Shown piece after piece: positions 24,899 through 33,543 of a stretch of DNA of 64,000 nucleotides. The position numbers were made by a program, and so were the translations under genes. Each line of letters starts with the position of its first letter. Position 1 is the stretch's first letter. The stretch spans positions 356,266 to 420,265 of the forward strand of contig JAWKSY010000002.1 of assembly GCA_041402125.1 (NCBI GenBank). Direction: 5' to 3'. The DNA is from JAWKSY01 sp041402125. Its GTDB lineage: Bacteria > Planctomycetota > GCA-002687715 > DRQF01. The notes under the pieces are model-generated. The model was not told the DNA's origin, did no database searches, and worked only from the letters and a program-made list of their open reading frames with translations.

Positions 24899-26953
24899 TC
24901 AGCGCAAGACGATGGTCGTCGTGGCCGCGATCGTGCCGATCCCCGTGGGGTCGCCCGCGTCGAGGACGACGAAGGAGAAGCGCAGCGCGAAGCCTCGGGC
25001 CTCCGGGACGAAGGGGATGAACATCGCGCCGAAGCCGACGCCGTCCGCGTCGAGGACGCCCGAGAAGCCGAAGAAGGCCGGGTCCATCGGCTGGATCGAG
25101 AGCTGCAGGAGCGGATCGTCGGCGAGCCCGATCAGGCGGCCGTCGCCGAGCGCGATCGGCGGGCAGCGCTCGAAGGCCGCGCCCGCCTGGTAGGCGGCGC
25201 CGCCGTCCAGCGAGGAACGGAAGCGGAGCGGCAGCGCGCGTCCGAGCCAGGCCGGCGCGAGCGGGAAGATCCGCGCGTCCTGGAACGCGAAGAGGGCCAG
25301 GTCCGTGCCCGAGGCGCTGCCGCGTCCGTAGAGGAACTGGCGCGTCGGGGCCAGGGCGAGGTCGTTCGGCACGAGGTCGAAGTTGTCGCCGAAGGGCACC
25401 TGGAAGGTCTCGAAGATGCTCGAGAAGAGCTGGCAGCTCGCGTCGCGCTCGAGGCGCAGGTAGGTGAGGTCGGCCGCGGTGTTCGTGCTCGGCGCGGCCA
25501 CCCAGCCGCCGCCGGGATCGACGACGGGGCGCAGCGAGTTCGTCGACACGTTCAGCGAGGCCGGAAGCGCGATGGAGTAGCTCGTGACCGGGACCCCGAA
25601 GGTGTCGATGTCGACGATCACGAGGTCGCTCGTCGTCGCGCTCGCGCCGTAGGTGGCGATGACCTCGCCGTCGTCCGAGATCGAGAAGTCGGCGTTCGTC
25701 CGGCGATTGGCCGACGAGGCGAAGAGGACGTTGTAGGGGGTCGCGGACACCGTGTTGGTGGCCGGGAAGTAGTCGAAGTCGACGACGACCAGGTCGCCGA
25801 CGGTCGCGCTCCCCGCCGCCGCGACGTAGCGGCCGTCCGGCGACATGCGGAGCGGCGGCGCGTCGGCCGCGAGGAAGTTGTTCGCGGGGAAGGCGACGTT
25901 GATCGGCGTCCCGGGCACGCCGAGCGCATTCACCGGCACGAGGGCGAGATCGCCCGCGATCAGCGTCCCGGCCGTCGCGATCACGCGGCCGCGCGGGTCG
26001 ACGAGGAGCGGCTCCTCGGGACGCGCCGCGTTGTTGTTCGAGGGCAGGAGCACGTTAACGGCCGTCCCGGGAACTCCGGCCGGGTCGAGCGGCGTCACGA
26101 CGACGTCGCCGACGGTCGCGCTGCCGCGCGTGGCGACCCAGCGGCCGTCCGGCGAGACCGCGATCGCGACCTCGGGGTCGGGGATCTGGTTGAAGTTCGG
26201 ATAGGCGACCGGGAAGACCTGGAGCGGCGCCGAGTCCGCGGGCGTGGGCACGCTCACGACGAGGAGGTCCTGCGCGGTCTGCACCCCGGGCACGATGATC
26301 GCGTCGCCGTCGCGGGTGACCGCGGGGAGGAGTCCGTTCGCGAAGGGCAGCGCCCCGTTCGAGGGGAAGGCCACCGGCAACGGCGCGGCCGGCGTCGGCA
26401 GTCCGTCGACGTCGTCGAAGATCGGCACGACGACGAGGTCCTGCGTGCTGCCCGAACCGATGCCGACGACGTAGCGGCCGTCCTGCGGGATCACGGGCCG
26501 GCTGTCCAGCGAGGGGACGTTCCCGCCGGGGAAGTCCACCGCGATCGTCTCGGTGTCTCCGTTGAGACCGCGGCGCACGATGATGAGGTCGCCGACGCCG
26601 CCGCTGCCGTAGAGCGCCGCGAAGCGTCCGTCGGGCGACATGACGATCCCGGGGTTCACCGTGCTCGCGTTGAGAGAGGAGGGGAAGCCCAGCTCCTGCA
26701 CCGACACCGGCGCGCCGAGCTCGTCGATCTCCACCGCGACGAGGTCCGTCGCGCCGCCGCTCGCGGTCAGCGCCAAGAGCCAGGAGCCGTCCGGCGAGAT
26801 CACCAACCCGTGCGGGTGATCGAGCAACACGGCGTTCGTGAGGACGGCGGCGGGCGAGAGCGACTGGGCCGGGAGGACGCGCACGATCCCGCCGAGCAGG
26901 AGGGCGGCGAGAGCGAGGCATCGGATGACGAACACGACGTGGCGGGCGGACAT
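24899..26953 (-). CDS. Large secreted beta-propeller protein
   Basis: 684 residues from ATG 26953; the longer frame to 27013 would add a non-signal leader. Residues 1-30 form a signal peptide (FVIRCLALAALLLGGIVRVLPAQ). From about 35 to 520 there are roughly eight to nine repeats of ~50 residues of the type VxxSPDGRxVAxxGSATVGDLVVVxxD...GxPxxxVxFP. This is a YVTN/TolB-like propeller signature, without lipobox or catalytic motif. The C-terminal ~100 residues are a separate beta domain ending in GFALRFSFVVLDAG ... TTTIVLR. No family is assigned. The repeat motif repeatedly uses ASGG/GSAT loops, unlike YncE. Likely extracellular or surface-located. Confidence 0.78.
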   Translation of the reverse strand: MSARHVVFVIRCLALAALLLGGIVRVLPAQSLSPAAVLTNAVLLDHPHGLVISPDGSWLLALTASGGATDLVAVEIDELGAPVSVQELGFPSSLNASTVNPGIVMSPDGRFAALYGSGGVGDLIIVRRGLNGDTETIAVDFPGGNVPSLDSRPVIPQDGRYVVGIGSGSTQDLVVVPIFDDVDGLPTPAAPLPVAFPSNGALPFANGLLPAVTRDGDAIIVPGVQTAQDLLVVSVPTPADSAPLQVFPVAYPNFNQIPDPEVAIAVSPDGRWVATRGSATVGDVVVTPLDPAGVPGTAVNVLLPSNNNAARPEEPLLVDPRGRVIATAGTLIAGDLALVPVNALGVPGTPINVAFPANNFLAADAPPLRMSPDGRYVAAAGSATVGDLVVVDFDYFPATNTVSATPYNVLFASSANRRTNADFSISDDGEVIATYGASATTSDLVIVDIDTFGVPVTSYSIALPASLNVSTNSLRPVVDPGGGWVAAPSTNTAADLTYLRLERDASCQLFSSIFETFQVPFGDNFDLVPNDLALAPTRQFLYGRGSASGTDLALFAFQDARIFPLAPAWLGRALPLRFRSSLDGGAAYQAGAAFERCPPIALGDGRLIGLADDPLLQLSIQPMDPAFFGFSGVLDADGVGFGAMFIPFVPEARGFALRFSFVVLDAGDPTGIGTIAATTTIVLR

Positions 26954-27043
26954 GGCGAGTCTCGATTCGAACCCCGGGCGCGAAGGAGCGCTCACCGCTC
27001 CTTGCATCTTCATCGACCCCTCCCGCGTGATGAGATGGGGTCA

Positions 27044-27082
27044 AAAATGAATAAATTGGGTCAGACCCAATTTATTCATTTT
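27044..27082. repeat. REP-like palindrome with GGGTCAGACCC core
   Basis: A perfect 19-bp inverted repeat around a single central A at 27063 (27044-27062 with 27064-27082). The arms contain TGAATAAATT and the core is GGGTCAGACCC. It lies between divergent genes, 91 b from the propeller start. The same core occurs as doublets at 59678-59754 and 61969-62045. This copy is single and has TTGGG rather than TGGGG in its arms. Confidence 0.8.
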
Positions 27083-27162
27083 CACAAGTCTCTCTCTTGG
27101 AGCGGTTTGGGGGGATCGAGGCGGCGGGGAGGGGAGAAGCCGCGCCGTTTTCGGGGGGATCG

Positions 27163-27189
27163 TTGACGATAGTACGAACGCTTTCGTAC
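27163..27189 (+). promoter_or_regulatory. BlaI-type operator over the blaI promoter
   Basis: The inverted repeat GTACGAA (27172-27178) / TTCGTAC (27183-27189), with 4 bases between, lies 36 b before the regulator start. A -35-like TTGACG at 27163-27168 precedes it, so the palindrome fills the promoter spacer. MecI/BlaI repressors bind TAC...GTA dyads and repress their own operon. Autoregulation is inferred from this layout. Confidence 0.6.
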
Positions 27190-27224
27190 GTTCTGCTTCG
27201 CACCCGACACGAAGGAGGCCCCCG

Positions 27225-27614
27225 GTGACCACGAGATCATCCCGACCCACCGAGTTCGAGCTCGAACTCCTGAAGATCCTCTGGGATCGCGGGCCGGCCA
27301 CGGCGCGCGAGATCCTCGAGGCCATCGAGGAGCGCCGGCCCGTCGGCTACACGACCGTCCTGAAGATGCTCCAGCTCATGGAGAAGAAGGACATGGTCGC
27401 GGTGGACCGCACCGCGCGCAGCCACGTCTATTCGGCCGCGCTCGAGCGCGGTCGCACCCTCGGCGGTCTCGTCGAGGAATTCGTCTCGCGCGCCTTCGAC
27501 GGCGCGGCGGAGGACATGCTGGTGCACCTCGTGAAGGGGCGCCTCGACGCCGAGGCGCTGGAGCGTCTCCAGCGTCGTCTCGAGGAGCTGAAGGAGGAGG
27601 AGAACCGTGGCTGA
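27225..27614 (+). CDS. blaI: BlaI/MecI/CopY-family transcriptional repressor
   Basis: 129 residues from GTG 27225 after GAAGGAGG. The N-terminal winged helix is typical: PTEFELELLKILWDRGPATAREILEAIEERRPVGYTTVLKMLQLMEKKDMVAVDRTARSHVYSA. The C-terminal helical dimerisation part (~80-129, ending Glu/Arg-rich) is also of family length. These repressors are inactivated by a partner M56 membrane protease on signal. The partner gene follows with an 8-base overlap (27607). An operator-like dyad lies upstream. The target genes are unknown; in Planctomycetota such pairs are widespread and not tied to beta-lactam resistance. Confidence 0.93.
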   Translation: MTTRSSRPTEFELELLKILWDRGPATAREILEAIEERRPVGYTTVLKMLQLMEKKDMVAVDRTARSHVYSAALERGRTLGGLVEEFVSRAFDGAAEDMLVHLVKGRLDAEALERLQRRLEELKEEENRG

Positions 27615-30511
27615 TCTCTTCGACTGGCTCGACTCCGTCGCCTTCCCCATCGCGATGGACCTCGCCCTCCAGAGCGCGCTCGTGCTCCTGCTCGTGGCGC
27701 TCGCCGCCCGGCTCATGCGCCGCGGTCCCGCCGCGGGACGCCATGCGCTGTGGCTCGGCGGTTTCGCCCTCCTGCTCGTCCTTCCGGCGGCCTACGTCGC
27801 CTGGCCGAAGCACAGCCTCGTCGGCCCCGAGGCCGCCCCGGCGGCCGTCGCTCGCCTCGATGCGGTCGCGCCGAGCTATCTCCGTCGCGTCGACGTCGAA
27901 GGGGAGGGCATCGCGCGGCCCGAGGGGTCGGACCGCGGCCTCGAGAAGAGCCCGCGCGCCGTCGAGGCCGATGCGGGCCCCGCCGTCGCCGGCGATGCGT
28001 CCCGCCCGGTCCCCGCGGCGGCGAGTCCCGCGACCTCCGAACGAGCGGCGAGCTCGTCCGCGGCGCTCGGCTGGCGCGGCGGCCTCGTCGCCCTCTGGGG
28101 TCTCGGCGCGCTCGTCGCCCTGACCCGGCTCGCCCTGGGTCGCGTGCGCCTGGCGCGCTGGATCCGTCGCTCGCGTCCCGCCGCTCCCGCGCTCCGCGAG
28201 ATCGCGCGCCGCGCCGCCGCGCGGATCGGCCGGCGCCCCCGCGCTCCGCGTCTCGAGCGAGCTGCGCGCGCCCGCGCTGGCGGGCGTCCTCCGCCCGGTC
28301 GTCCTCCTCCCCGAGGAGCTGGCCGAGAACGCCGAGGCGCGCCTCATCGAGCCCAACCTCCTCCACGAAATGACCCACGCCGAGCGTCGTGATCCCCTCG
28401 CGCAGCTCCTGTGCGAGGTCGCCACGGCGCTCTTCTGGTTCCAGCCGCTCGCCTGGTTCGGGCGAGCCGAACTCGGGCGCGATCGCGAGATCGTCACCGA
28501 TGCCCGCGTCGTCGCGCTGCTCGAGCGTCGCTCGGACTACGCGGAAGGGATCCTCCGGGTCGTCGGCGCCGTCTCGGGTCGTTCGGCCGCGCCCTCCTTC
28601 GCCCTCGGCGTGGCCGACGGCGGAGCCCGCGAGATCGAGGAACGCCTCGAGGTGATCCTCGCCGGCGGCGGTCGCGCCTGGTCGCGACCGGGCCGCGTTG
28701 CCCGCGCGGCCGCCGTCCTCGGGATGGTCGCCCTCGGGGCCGGCGCGATGAGCGCGAGCCTCCGCGCCGAGCCCGCGCGCGCCCCGGAGGTCCGCCCGGT
28801 CCTCGGCGAGGACCAGGCGGACGTCGCCCCGACTCCCACGAAGGAGATCGTCAAGGACGACGCCATCATCCTGATCGTCGACCTCAAGGATCCGGAGAGC
28901 TTCGTCTTCGAGGGCGAGAGCCTCGACCTCGCCGGACTCCGCAAGGTCCTCGAGCGCTACGGCGTCGCACGGCCGGAGATGCGCCGCCCCGGCAATCCGC
29001 TGCTCTCGCGGGCCCGACTCCACTTGCGGATCGACGCGAAGCGTTCGTTCTTCAGTCTCGAGCGCGTCATGCGTCTCGCCGCGCGCCCGGAGATCGCGAT
29101 CGCGGAGATCGATCTCGCACTCGTCGGACGGCCGGAGACCCGCGTCGAGATCGCGCTCCCGACCGACTTCGGCCTGCTCGACGGTCCGCCTCCCGCGCTG
29201 CCGGTGAAGATCGAGCGCGGCAAGGACCGGGGACTCGCCCGCTTCCGCGTCGCCGACCGCAAGGAGAGCGCCGAACTCTCGCCGGCGGCGGCGGCGCAGC
29301 TCGTCACGACGAAGCTGGCGGCGACCGAGGGCGCCGTCCTGACCCTCGGGCTCGACCGGATGCTGCCCTGCGGAACGCTCGTCGAGTTCCTCGGCTACCT
29401 GCCCGGCGGCACGCGCCGCGTCGTCGGCGTGACGATCGGCGAGCCCGCCGGCGGGATCTTCGAGGAGGAGATCGAGGAGGAAACGGAGGAGGAGCCCGTG
29501 GGGCCGCTGCCGGGACCGAAGGAGGTCGCGCAGGCGATGAACGAGGGTCTCGAGTACCTCGCGCGCATCCAGCGGGACGACGGCTCCATCTCGGCCGAGG
29601 AGTCGAAGCACGACGCCGTCGAGCTCGGGCGCACCGCGCTGGCCACGCTCGCCTTCCTCGGGGCGGGCGAGACGCACCAGGTCGGGCCGCACAAGGCGGT
29701 CGTGGCGCGCGCGCTGCGACGTCTCACGGCGCAGACGAGCGACGACGGCTGCTTCGCGTCGACGCGCAGCGTCCACCGCAACTACGGCCACGCGCTCGCC
29801 ACGATGGCGCTCGCCGAGGCCTACGCCCTGACGAAGAACGAGAAGCTGCGGCCGCACGTCGAGAAGGGCGTGGCCTTCATCCTCAAGGCCCAGAACCCCT
29901 ACCGCGGCTGGCGCTACGGCGTCGCCGACGGCGACAACGACAGCGCGATGACGTCGTGGATGCTGATGGCCCTCGTGGCGGCGCGCAACGGCGGGATCGA
30001 GGTCGGCGATCGCTCCTTCGAGTGGGGCTACGAGTTCCTGCAGGAGATGACCGACGAGGACACCGGACGCATCGGCTACAACCGCAAGGGCGGTCCCCCG
30101 GTGCGCGAGCAGGGAATGGCCGAGCGCTTCCCGGCCGAGTTCAGCGAGTCGCTCACCGCCGCCGGTCTCGTGGCGGGTCACCTGTCGCGGCCCTCGAACC
30201 GCGAGGTCCCGAAGACCCGGGAGGCGAGCTTCCGTCTGCTCGGTCGCCAGCTCCCGCGCTGGGATCCCGAGGCCGGTCGCTGCGACTTCTACTACTGGTA
30301 CTGGGGAAGCGTCGCCTCGCGACTCGCGGGCGATCCGCTCGCCACGCGGTGGCGCGAGGCCGTCGCGCGGGCGCTCGTCCCGAATCGCGTCCGCGAGGGA
30401 GAGAATCGCGGATCCTGGGATCCGGTGGGACCCTGGGGGAGCGTCGGCGGGCGCGTCTACACGACCGCGCTCTGCGTCCTCTCCCTGGAGACCGTCTCCT
30501 TCGGCAAGTGA
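27607..30511 (+). CDS. M56 (BlaR1-like) membrane protease fused to a cyclase-like helical repeat domain; one apparent frameshift
   Basis: Reading starts at 27607 and the frame breaks near 28236-28240, a run of five C. Removing one C joins AARIGRRP to ALRVSSELRAPA and VVLLPEEL, the continuous M56 pattern, and the second frame then runs to 30511. Combined length is ~967 residues. Parts in order: N-terminal transmembrane helices, an Ala/Pro-rich linker, then the zinc site LLHEMTHAERRDPL (HExxH). A helix (AAAVLGMVALGAGA) follows, then a ~200-residue exported region. The C-terminal ~330 residues have repeats of the squalene-hopene/prenyltransferase fold (EYLARIQRDDGSIS, FILKAQNPYRGWRYG, DNDSAMTSWMLMAL). 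BlaR1 proteins normally end in a penicillin-binding sensor domain; here the cyclase-like domain takes that place. It probably works with the overlapping BlaI gene. The frameshift may be a sequencing error or real. Confidence 0.8.
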
Positions 30512-30536
30512 AAGAAGTTCTCTCGCGAGAGGATCT

Positions 30537-30572
30537 GAAGGAGGCCGGGGCCCGCTCGTCCCGGCCTCCTTC
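30537..30572 (+). terminator. Rho-independent-type terminator after the M56 gene
   Basis: A 13-bp perfect stem (GAAGGAGGCCGGG at 30537-30549 with its complement at 30560-30572), 10-base loop, followed by TCTTGCGTCTG. It lies 26 b after the stop of the blaI-M56 operon. Confidence 0.65.
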
Positions 30573-30600
30573 TCTTGCGTCTGTGGCGCTTGACGGGGGA

Positions 30601-30710
30601 GATGCACGTACGGTGCCAGTCACCCGATGTGCATCCCCTCGATCCCGACCTCGACGTCGTGGCGCGGTGCGGTGGGATGCACATCGGGTGACTGGCGCCG
30701 TACGTGCATC
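30601..30710. repeat. 110-bp inverted-repeat element (second REPIN-like family)
   Basis: Two 37-base arms (30601-30637 and 30674-30710) are inverted copies differing at one base (GGTGCC versus GGCGCC), with a 36-base spacer. Each arm has GATGCACGTACGG at its outer end and CACCCGATGTGCATC at its inner end. It occupies the spacer between convergent genes. No open frame or transposase lies inside. Its size and symmetry resemble a non-autonomous mobile palindrome. Confidence 0.75.
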
Positions 30711-30739
30711 CGACGCCCGGCCTCCCGAACGCGTCGTGA

Positions 30740-31285
30740 TCAGACGAGGAGCCGTCCGCCCTCGCCGAGGCGCTCGAGGTGGCGGCGGAATGCCTCCTCG
30801 ACTCGACCCTGAACGTCTTCGGGGCCGCCGCGCGCCCGCACGAAGGCGCTCATCCAGCTCATGCAGTTGAGCGCCTTCTCGTCGTCGAAGAGGTCGTTCC
30901 AGGCGCAGAGGAAGGCGTAGGGGCCGAGGTTCTCGCGATGTCCCTCGCGCGCGACCCGGTGCACGAACGCGAGGTCCGCCTCCGCGAAGCCGGGCAAGGC
31001 GATGGTGAGGTGCCCGGGCTCGTAGCGTGCGAGCTGTTCGGGTTCGTACTCCCAGTGCTGACTCATGAGGAGCGCGCGGCGGTCGCCGTCGACGTCCTTG
31101 TCGTAGATGCCCAGCGAGAGAGGGCCTTCGGGAAGACCCTGATCGTCCGGCGTCACGATCTCGATCCAGGTGTGGTACCAGCGCGGCTTCAGGAGGGTGC
31201 CCCAGAAGTCGCTCGCGAGCCGGCGGAACCAGACGCGCGCGAGCGCACCGCCGCGTTCCTCGAGCCGGATGTCCTTCCAGTCCAT
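30740..31285 (-). CDS. Conserved-looking soluble protein of unknown function
   Basis: 181 residues from ATG 31285. Composition is that of an ordinary cytoplasmic protein, with no signal peptide or membrane helix. It contains an unusual number of Trp and His residues: MDWKDIRLEE, FWGTLLKPRWYHTWIEIVTP, QHWEYEPEQLARYEPGHLTIALPGF, FLCAWNDLFDDEKALNCMSWMSAFVRARGG. The latter half is helical. I recognise no family. It stands alone between the repeat element and the divergent dodecin gene. Confidence 0.7.
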   Translation of the reverse strand: MDWKDIRLEERGGALARVWFRRLASDFWGTLLKPRWYHTWIEIVTPDDQGLPEGPLSLGIYDKDVDGDRRALLMSQHWEYEPEQLARYEPGHLTIALPGFAEADLAFVHRVAREGHRENLGPYAFLCAWNDLFDDEKALNCMSWMSAFVRARGGPEDVQGRVEEAFRRHLERLGEGGRLLV

Positions 31286-31379
31286 TCGATCCTCGTCCCG
31301 GTCCGGGGCCGTCGCGACATGATACGTCGCGCGGCGCGGGGGGGGAGAACCCCGCGTCGCGCATTCGCGCGGGAAGGCC

Positions 31380-31385
31380 TATATT
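31380..31385 (+). promoter_or_regulatory. Possible -10 element of the dodecin gene
   Basis: TATATT, an AT-rich hexamer in a GC-rich spacer, lies 56 b before the dodecin start. No clear -35. Confidence 0.3.
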
Positions 31386-31441
31386 GAGCGGGCGCCCACA
31401 TCGCGGCGCCTTCCCTCAACCACCCCACGCGGAGAGAGACC

Positions 31442-31642
31442 ATGTCCGTCGCCAAGATCACCGAGATCAGTGCCGCCTCGGAAGAGAGCTTCGAGCACGC
31501 CGTGAAGACCGGCGTCAAGCGCGCCAACAAGACCCTCAAGAACATCACCGGCGCCTGGGTCAAGGAGCAGAAGGTCGACGTCAAGGACGGCAAGATCGTC
31601 CGCTACCGCGTCACGATGAAGGTCACCTTCATCCTCGAGTAG
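31442..31642 (+). CDS. Dodecin family flavin-binding protein
   Basis: 66 residues, the family's usual length. Dodecins form hollow dodecamers that bind flavins and buffer free FMN/riboflavin. The family pattern is complete: SVAKITEISAASEESFEHAVKTGVKRANKTLKNITGAWVKEQKVDVKDGKI and a final VTMKVTFILE strand. The W in GAWVKEQ is the residue that stacks on the flavin ring. It has its own promoter-like region and is not in an operon. Confidence 0.95.
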   Translation: MSVAKITEISAASEESFEHAVKTGVKRANKTLKNITGAWVKEQKVDVKDGKIVRYRVTMKVTFILE

Positions 31643-31812
31643 CCCGCGCGAGCCGCCGCGTCTTCCCGTCGCGGAGGACGCGGTGCGCACAACCCCCTGG
31701 TGCGTCCGGACCTCCGGCGTCGTGTGAATTGCCGGTGAGAGGTTCCGACCGCGGCTGGGATCCCCACCGCCTTCCGGGCATCCTGGGGTCATCCCGATCC
31801 GAGGAACCCGCC

Positions 31813-33543
31813 ATGCCTCGCCTCGTCGTCTCCGTCCTTCGCTCGCTGCTCCCGCTCGTTCTCGCGCTGCCGGCGCTCGCCACGACCTGGCACGTCGCCC
31901 CGGGAGGGAGTCCGTTCGCGACGGGGACGCTCGCCAACCCCTTCGCGACGATCCAGCGCGGCATCGACGTGTCCCAGGCCGGCGACATCGTGCTCGTCGC
32001 GCCCGGCACCTACCTCGAGAACATCAACTTCAAGGGCAAGGCCGTCATCGTGCGCGGCGCGCAGGGGGCCGCCGTCACGATCATCGACGGCGGCCTCGTT
32101 GACTGCTGCGTCCTCATGGTCAGCGGCGAGGGCACGGCGACGAAGCTCGACGGCTTCACCTTGCAGAACGGCAAGGGCCTGAACGCGCCGGCGAATCAGA
32201 TGACGCTGCCCTTCACGCAGTCGAACTCGCGCGGCGGCGGCATCCACATGGAGTTCGCGTCGGCGCGCATCGAGCGCTGCGTCATCCGCAACTGTCAGGG
32301 CGGGCGCGACACCTCGACAATCAGCGGCCAGCACGCCTCCGGCGGCGCGATGCAGATCCTCGGCGGCGTCCCTCTCGTCACGGACTGCGTGTTCGAGCAG
32401 AACCTCGGCGGTCTCGGCGCCAGCGATCCCGCCGTCGCGGGCGACGGCGGCCCGGGCGCGGTCTTCCTGCGCCAGTCGAGCGCCGCCTTCGTGAACTGCA
32501 TCTTCCGCGACAACCAGGGCGGCGGCGGCGGCTTCGGCCAGTCCGGCGGACGCGGCGGCGCGGGCGGCGTCTCGTGCTACTCGATCCCCTGCGCGCCGGG
32601 CGTCTCGATCTCGCCGAACGCGCCCGCCTTCGTCGGCTGCTTCTTCCACGACAACACCGGCGGAGCGGGCGGTCCCGGCGATCCGACCCTCGGCGGCGAC
32701 GGCGGGGCGGGAGCGCTGCAGGCGCTCGCCTCCGCGCCCGTGCTCTACAACGAGACGATCGTCCGCAATCACGGCGGCATGGGCGACACCGTCAACTTCG
32801 GGGCCAACGGCGTCGGCGGCGTGCAGAGCCTCGATGCCTGCGCGGTGGTCGCGCTCACGAGCTGCATCCTGCGCGACAATCTCGGGCCCACCGGGTCGCT
32901 CTCGAACCGCAACGGCGTCGTGACCCTCGCGAGCTGCAACTCGCAGGGCATTCAGCTCGCGAACGGCAACATCGACGCCGATCCGAAGTTCCGCGACGCG
33001 GCCAACGACGACTTCCGGCTGCGCGCCGACTCGCCCTGCATCGACGCCGGTCTCGACGCGATCGCGGGCATCGTGCCGACCGACTTCGAGTTTGAGCCCC
33101 GCCTGATCGGGCGCCACGTCGAGATCGGCGCCGACGAGTTCTGCCTCGCGGGGAGCCTCGAGGATCTCGGGATGTCGATCGCGCTCAACTCCGGCTCGCC
33201 TTCGCCGCTCTGCCGTCGGAACGTCGCCGTCGGCGATCTCGTCCAGGCCGCGATCACGTCTCCCGGCGGCACCTTCGCCTTCGCGCCGGTCTACCTGCTC
33301 GCGCAGTTCTGGTCGCCGCTCGCACCCCTCTCGCAGGCGGGCTTCCCCGAGCTGCACGTCAACACCGCGGGATTCACGATCCTGACGCAGTTCGGGCTGC
33401 CGCCCGGCGGCGCGGTCCCCGCGGGCGTCGCCGACGCCTCGCTCACGGGAACGACCCTGCGGCTGCAGGCGGTGGCGATCTCGCCGCTGGCCGCCAACGG
33501 CTTCTTCGCCAGCTCGCCGGCCTTCGACCTCGTGATCAACTGA
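31813..33543 (+). CDS. Secreted right-handed beta-helix (parallel beta-helix) protein
   Basis: 576 residues from ATG 31813 after GAGGAAC; the longer upstream reading is not protein-like. Residues 1-23 are a signal peptide. The WHVAPGGSPFATGTLANPFATIQRGIDVSQAGDIVLVAPGTY opening is the usual start of pectate-lyase-like choice-of-anchor/beta-helix proteins. It is followed by stacked coils (DGFTLQNGKG, GGIHMEFASARIERCVIRNC, GGVPLVTDCVFEQN, FVNCIFRDNQGGGGG) with Gly-rich turns and an end coil DPKFRDAANDDFRLRADSPCIDAG. The C-terminal ~130 residues form a separate beta domain ending in LRLQAVAISP...FDLVIN. No catalytic residues can be picked out. The next gene starts one base into its stop (TGATG). 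Confidence 0.85.
   Translation: MPRLVVSVLRSLLPLVLALPALATTWHVAPGGSPFATGTLANPFATIQRGIDVSQAGDIVLVAPGTYLENINFKGKAVIVRGAQGAAVTIIDGGLVDCCVLMVSGEGTATKLDGFTLQNGKGLNAPANQMTLPFTQSNSRGGGIHMEFASARIERCVIRNCQGGRDTSTISGQHASGGAMQILGGVPLVTDCVFEQNLGGLGASDPAVAGDGGPGAVFLRQSSAAFVNCIFRDNQGGGGGFGQSGGRGGAGGVSCYSIPCAPGVSISPNAPAFVGCFFHDNTGGAGGPGDPTLGGDGGAGALQALASAPVLYNETIVRNHGGMGDTVNFGANGVGGVQSLDACAVVALTSCILRDNLGPTGSLSNRNGVVTLASCNSQGIQLANGNIDADPKFRDAANDDFRLRADSPCIDAGLDAIAGIVPTDFEFEPRLIGRHVEIGADEFCLAGSLEDLGMSIALNSGSPSPLCRRNVAVGDLVQAAITSPGGTFAFAPVYLLAQFWSPLAPLSQAGFPELHVNTAGFTILTQFGLPPGGAVPAGVADASLTGTTLRLQAVAISPLAANGFFASSPAFDLVIN

Noticed and set aside
30601..30710. Complete insertion sequence with terminal repeats
   Set aside because: Only 36 bases lie between the arms and there is no transposase, so it is a palindromic repeat and not an IS.
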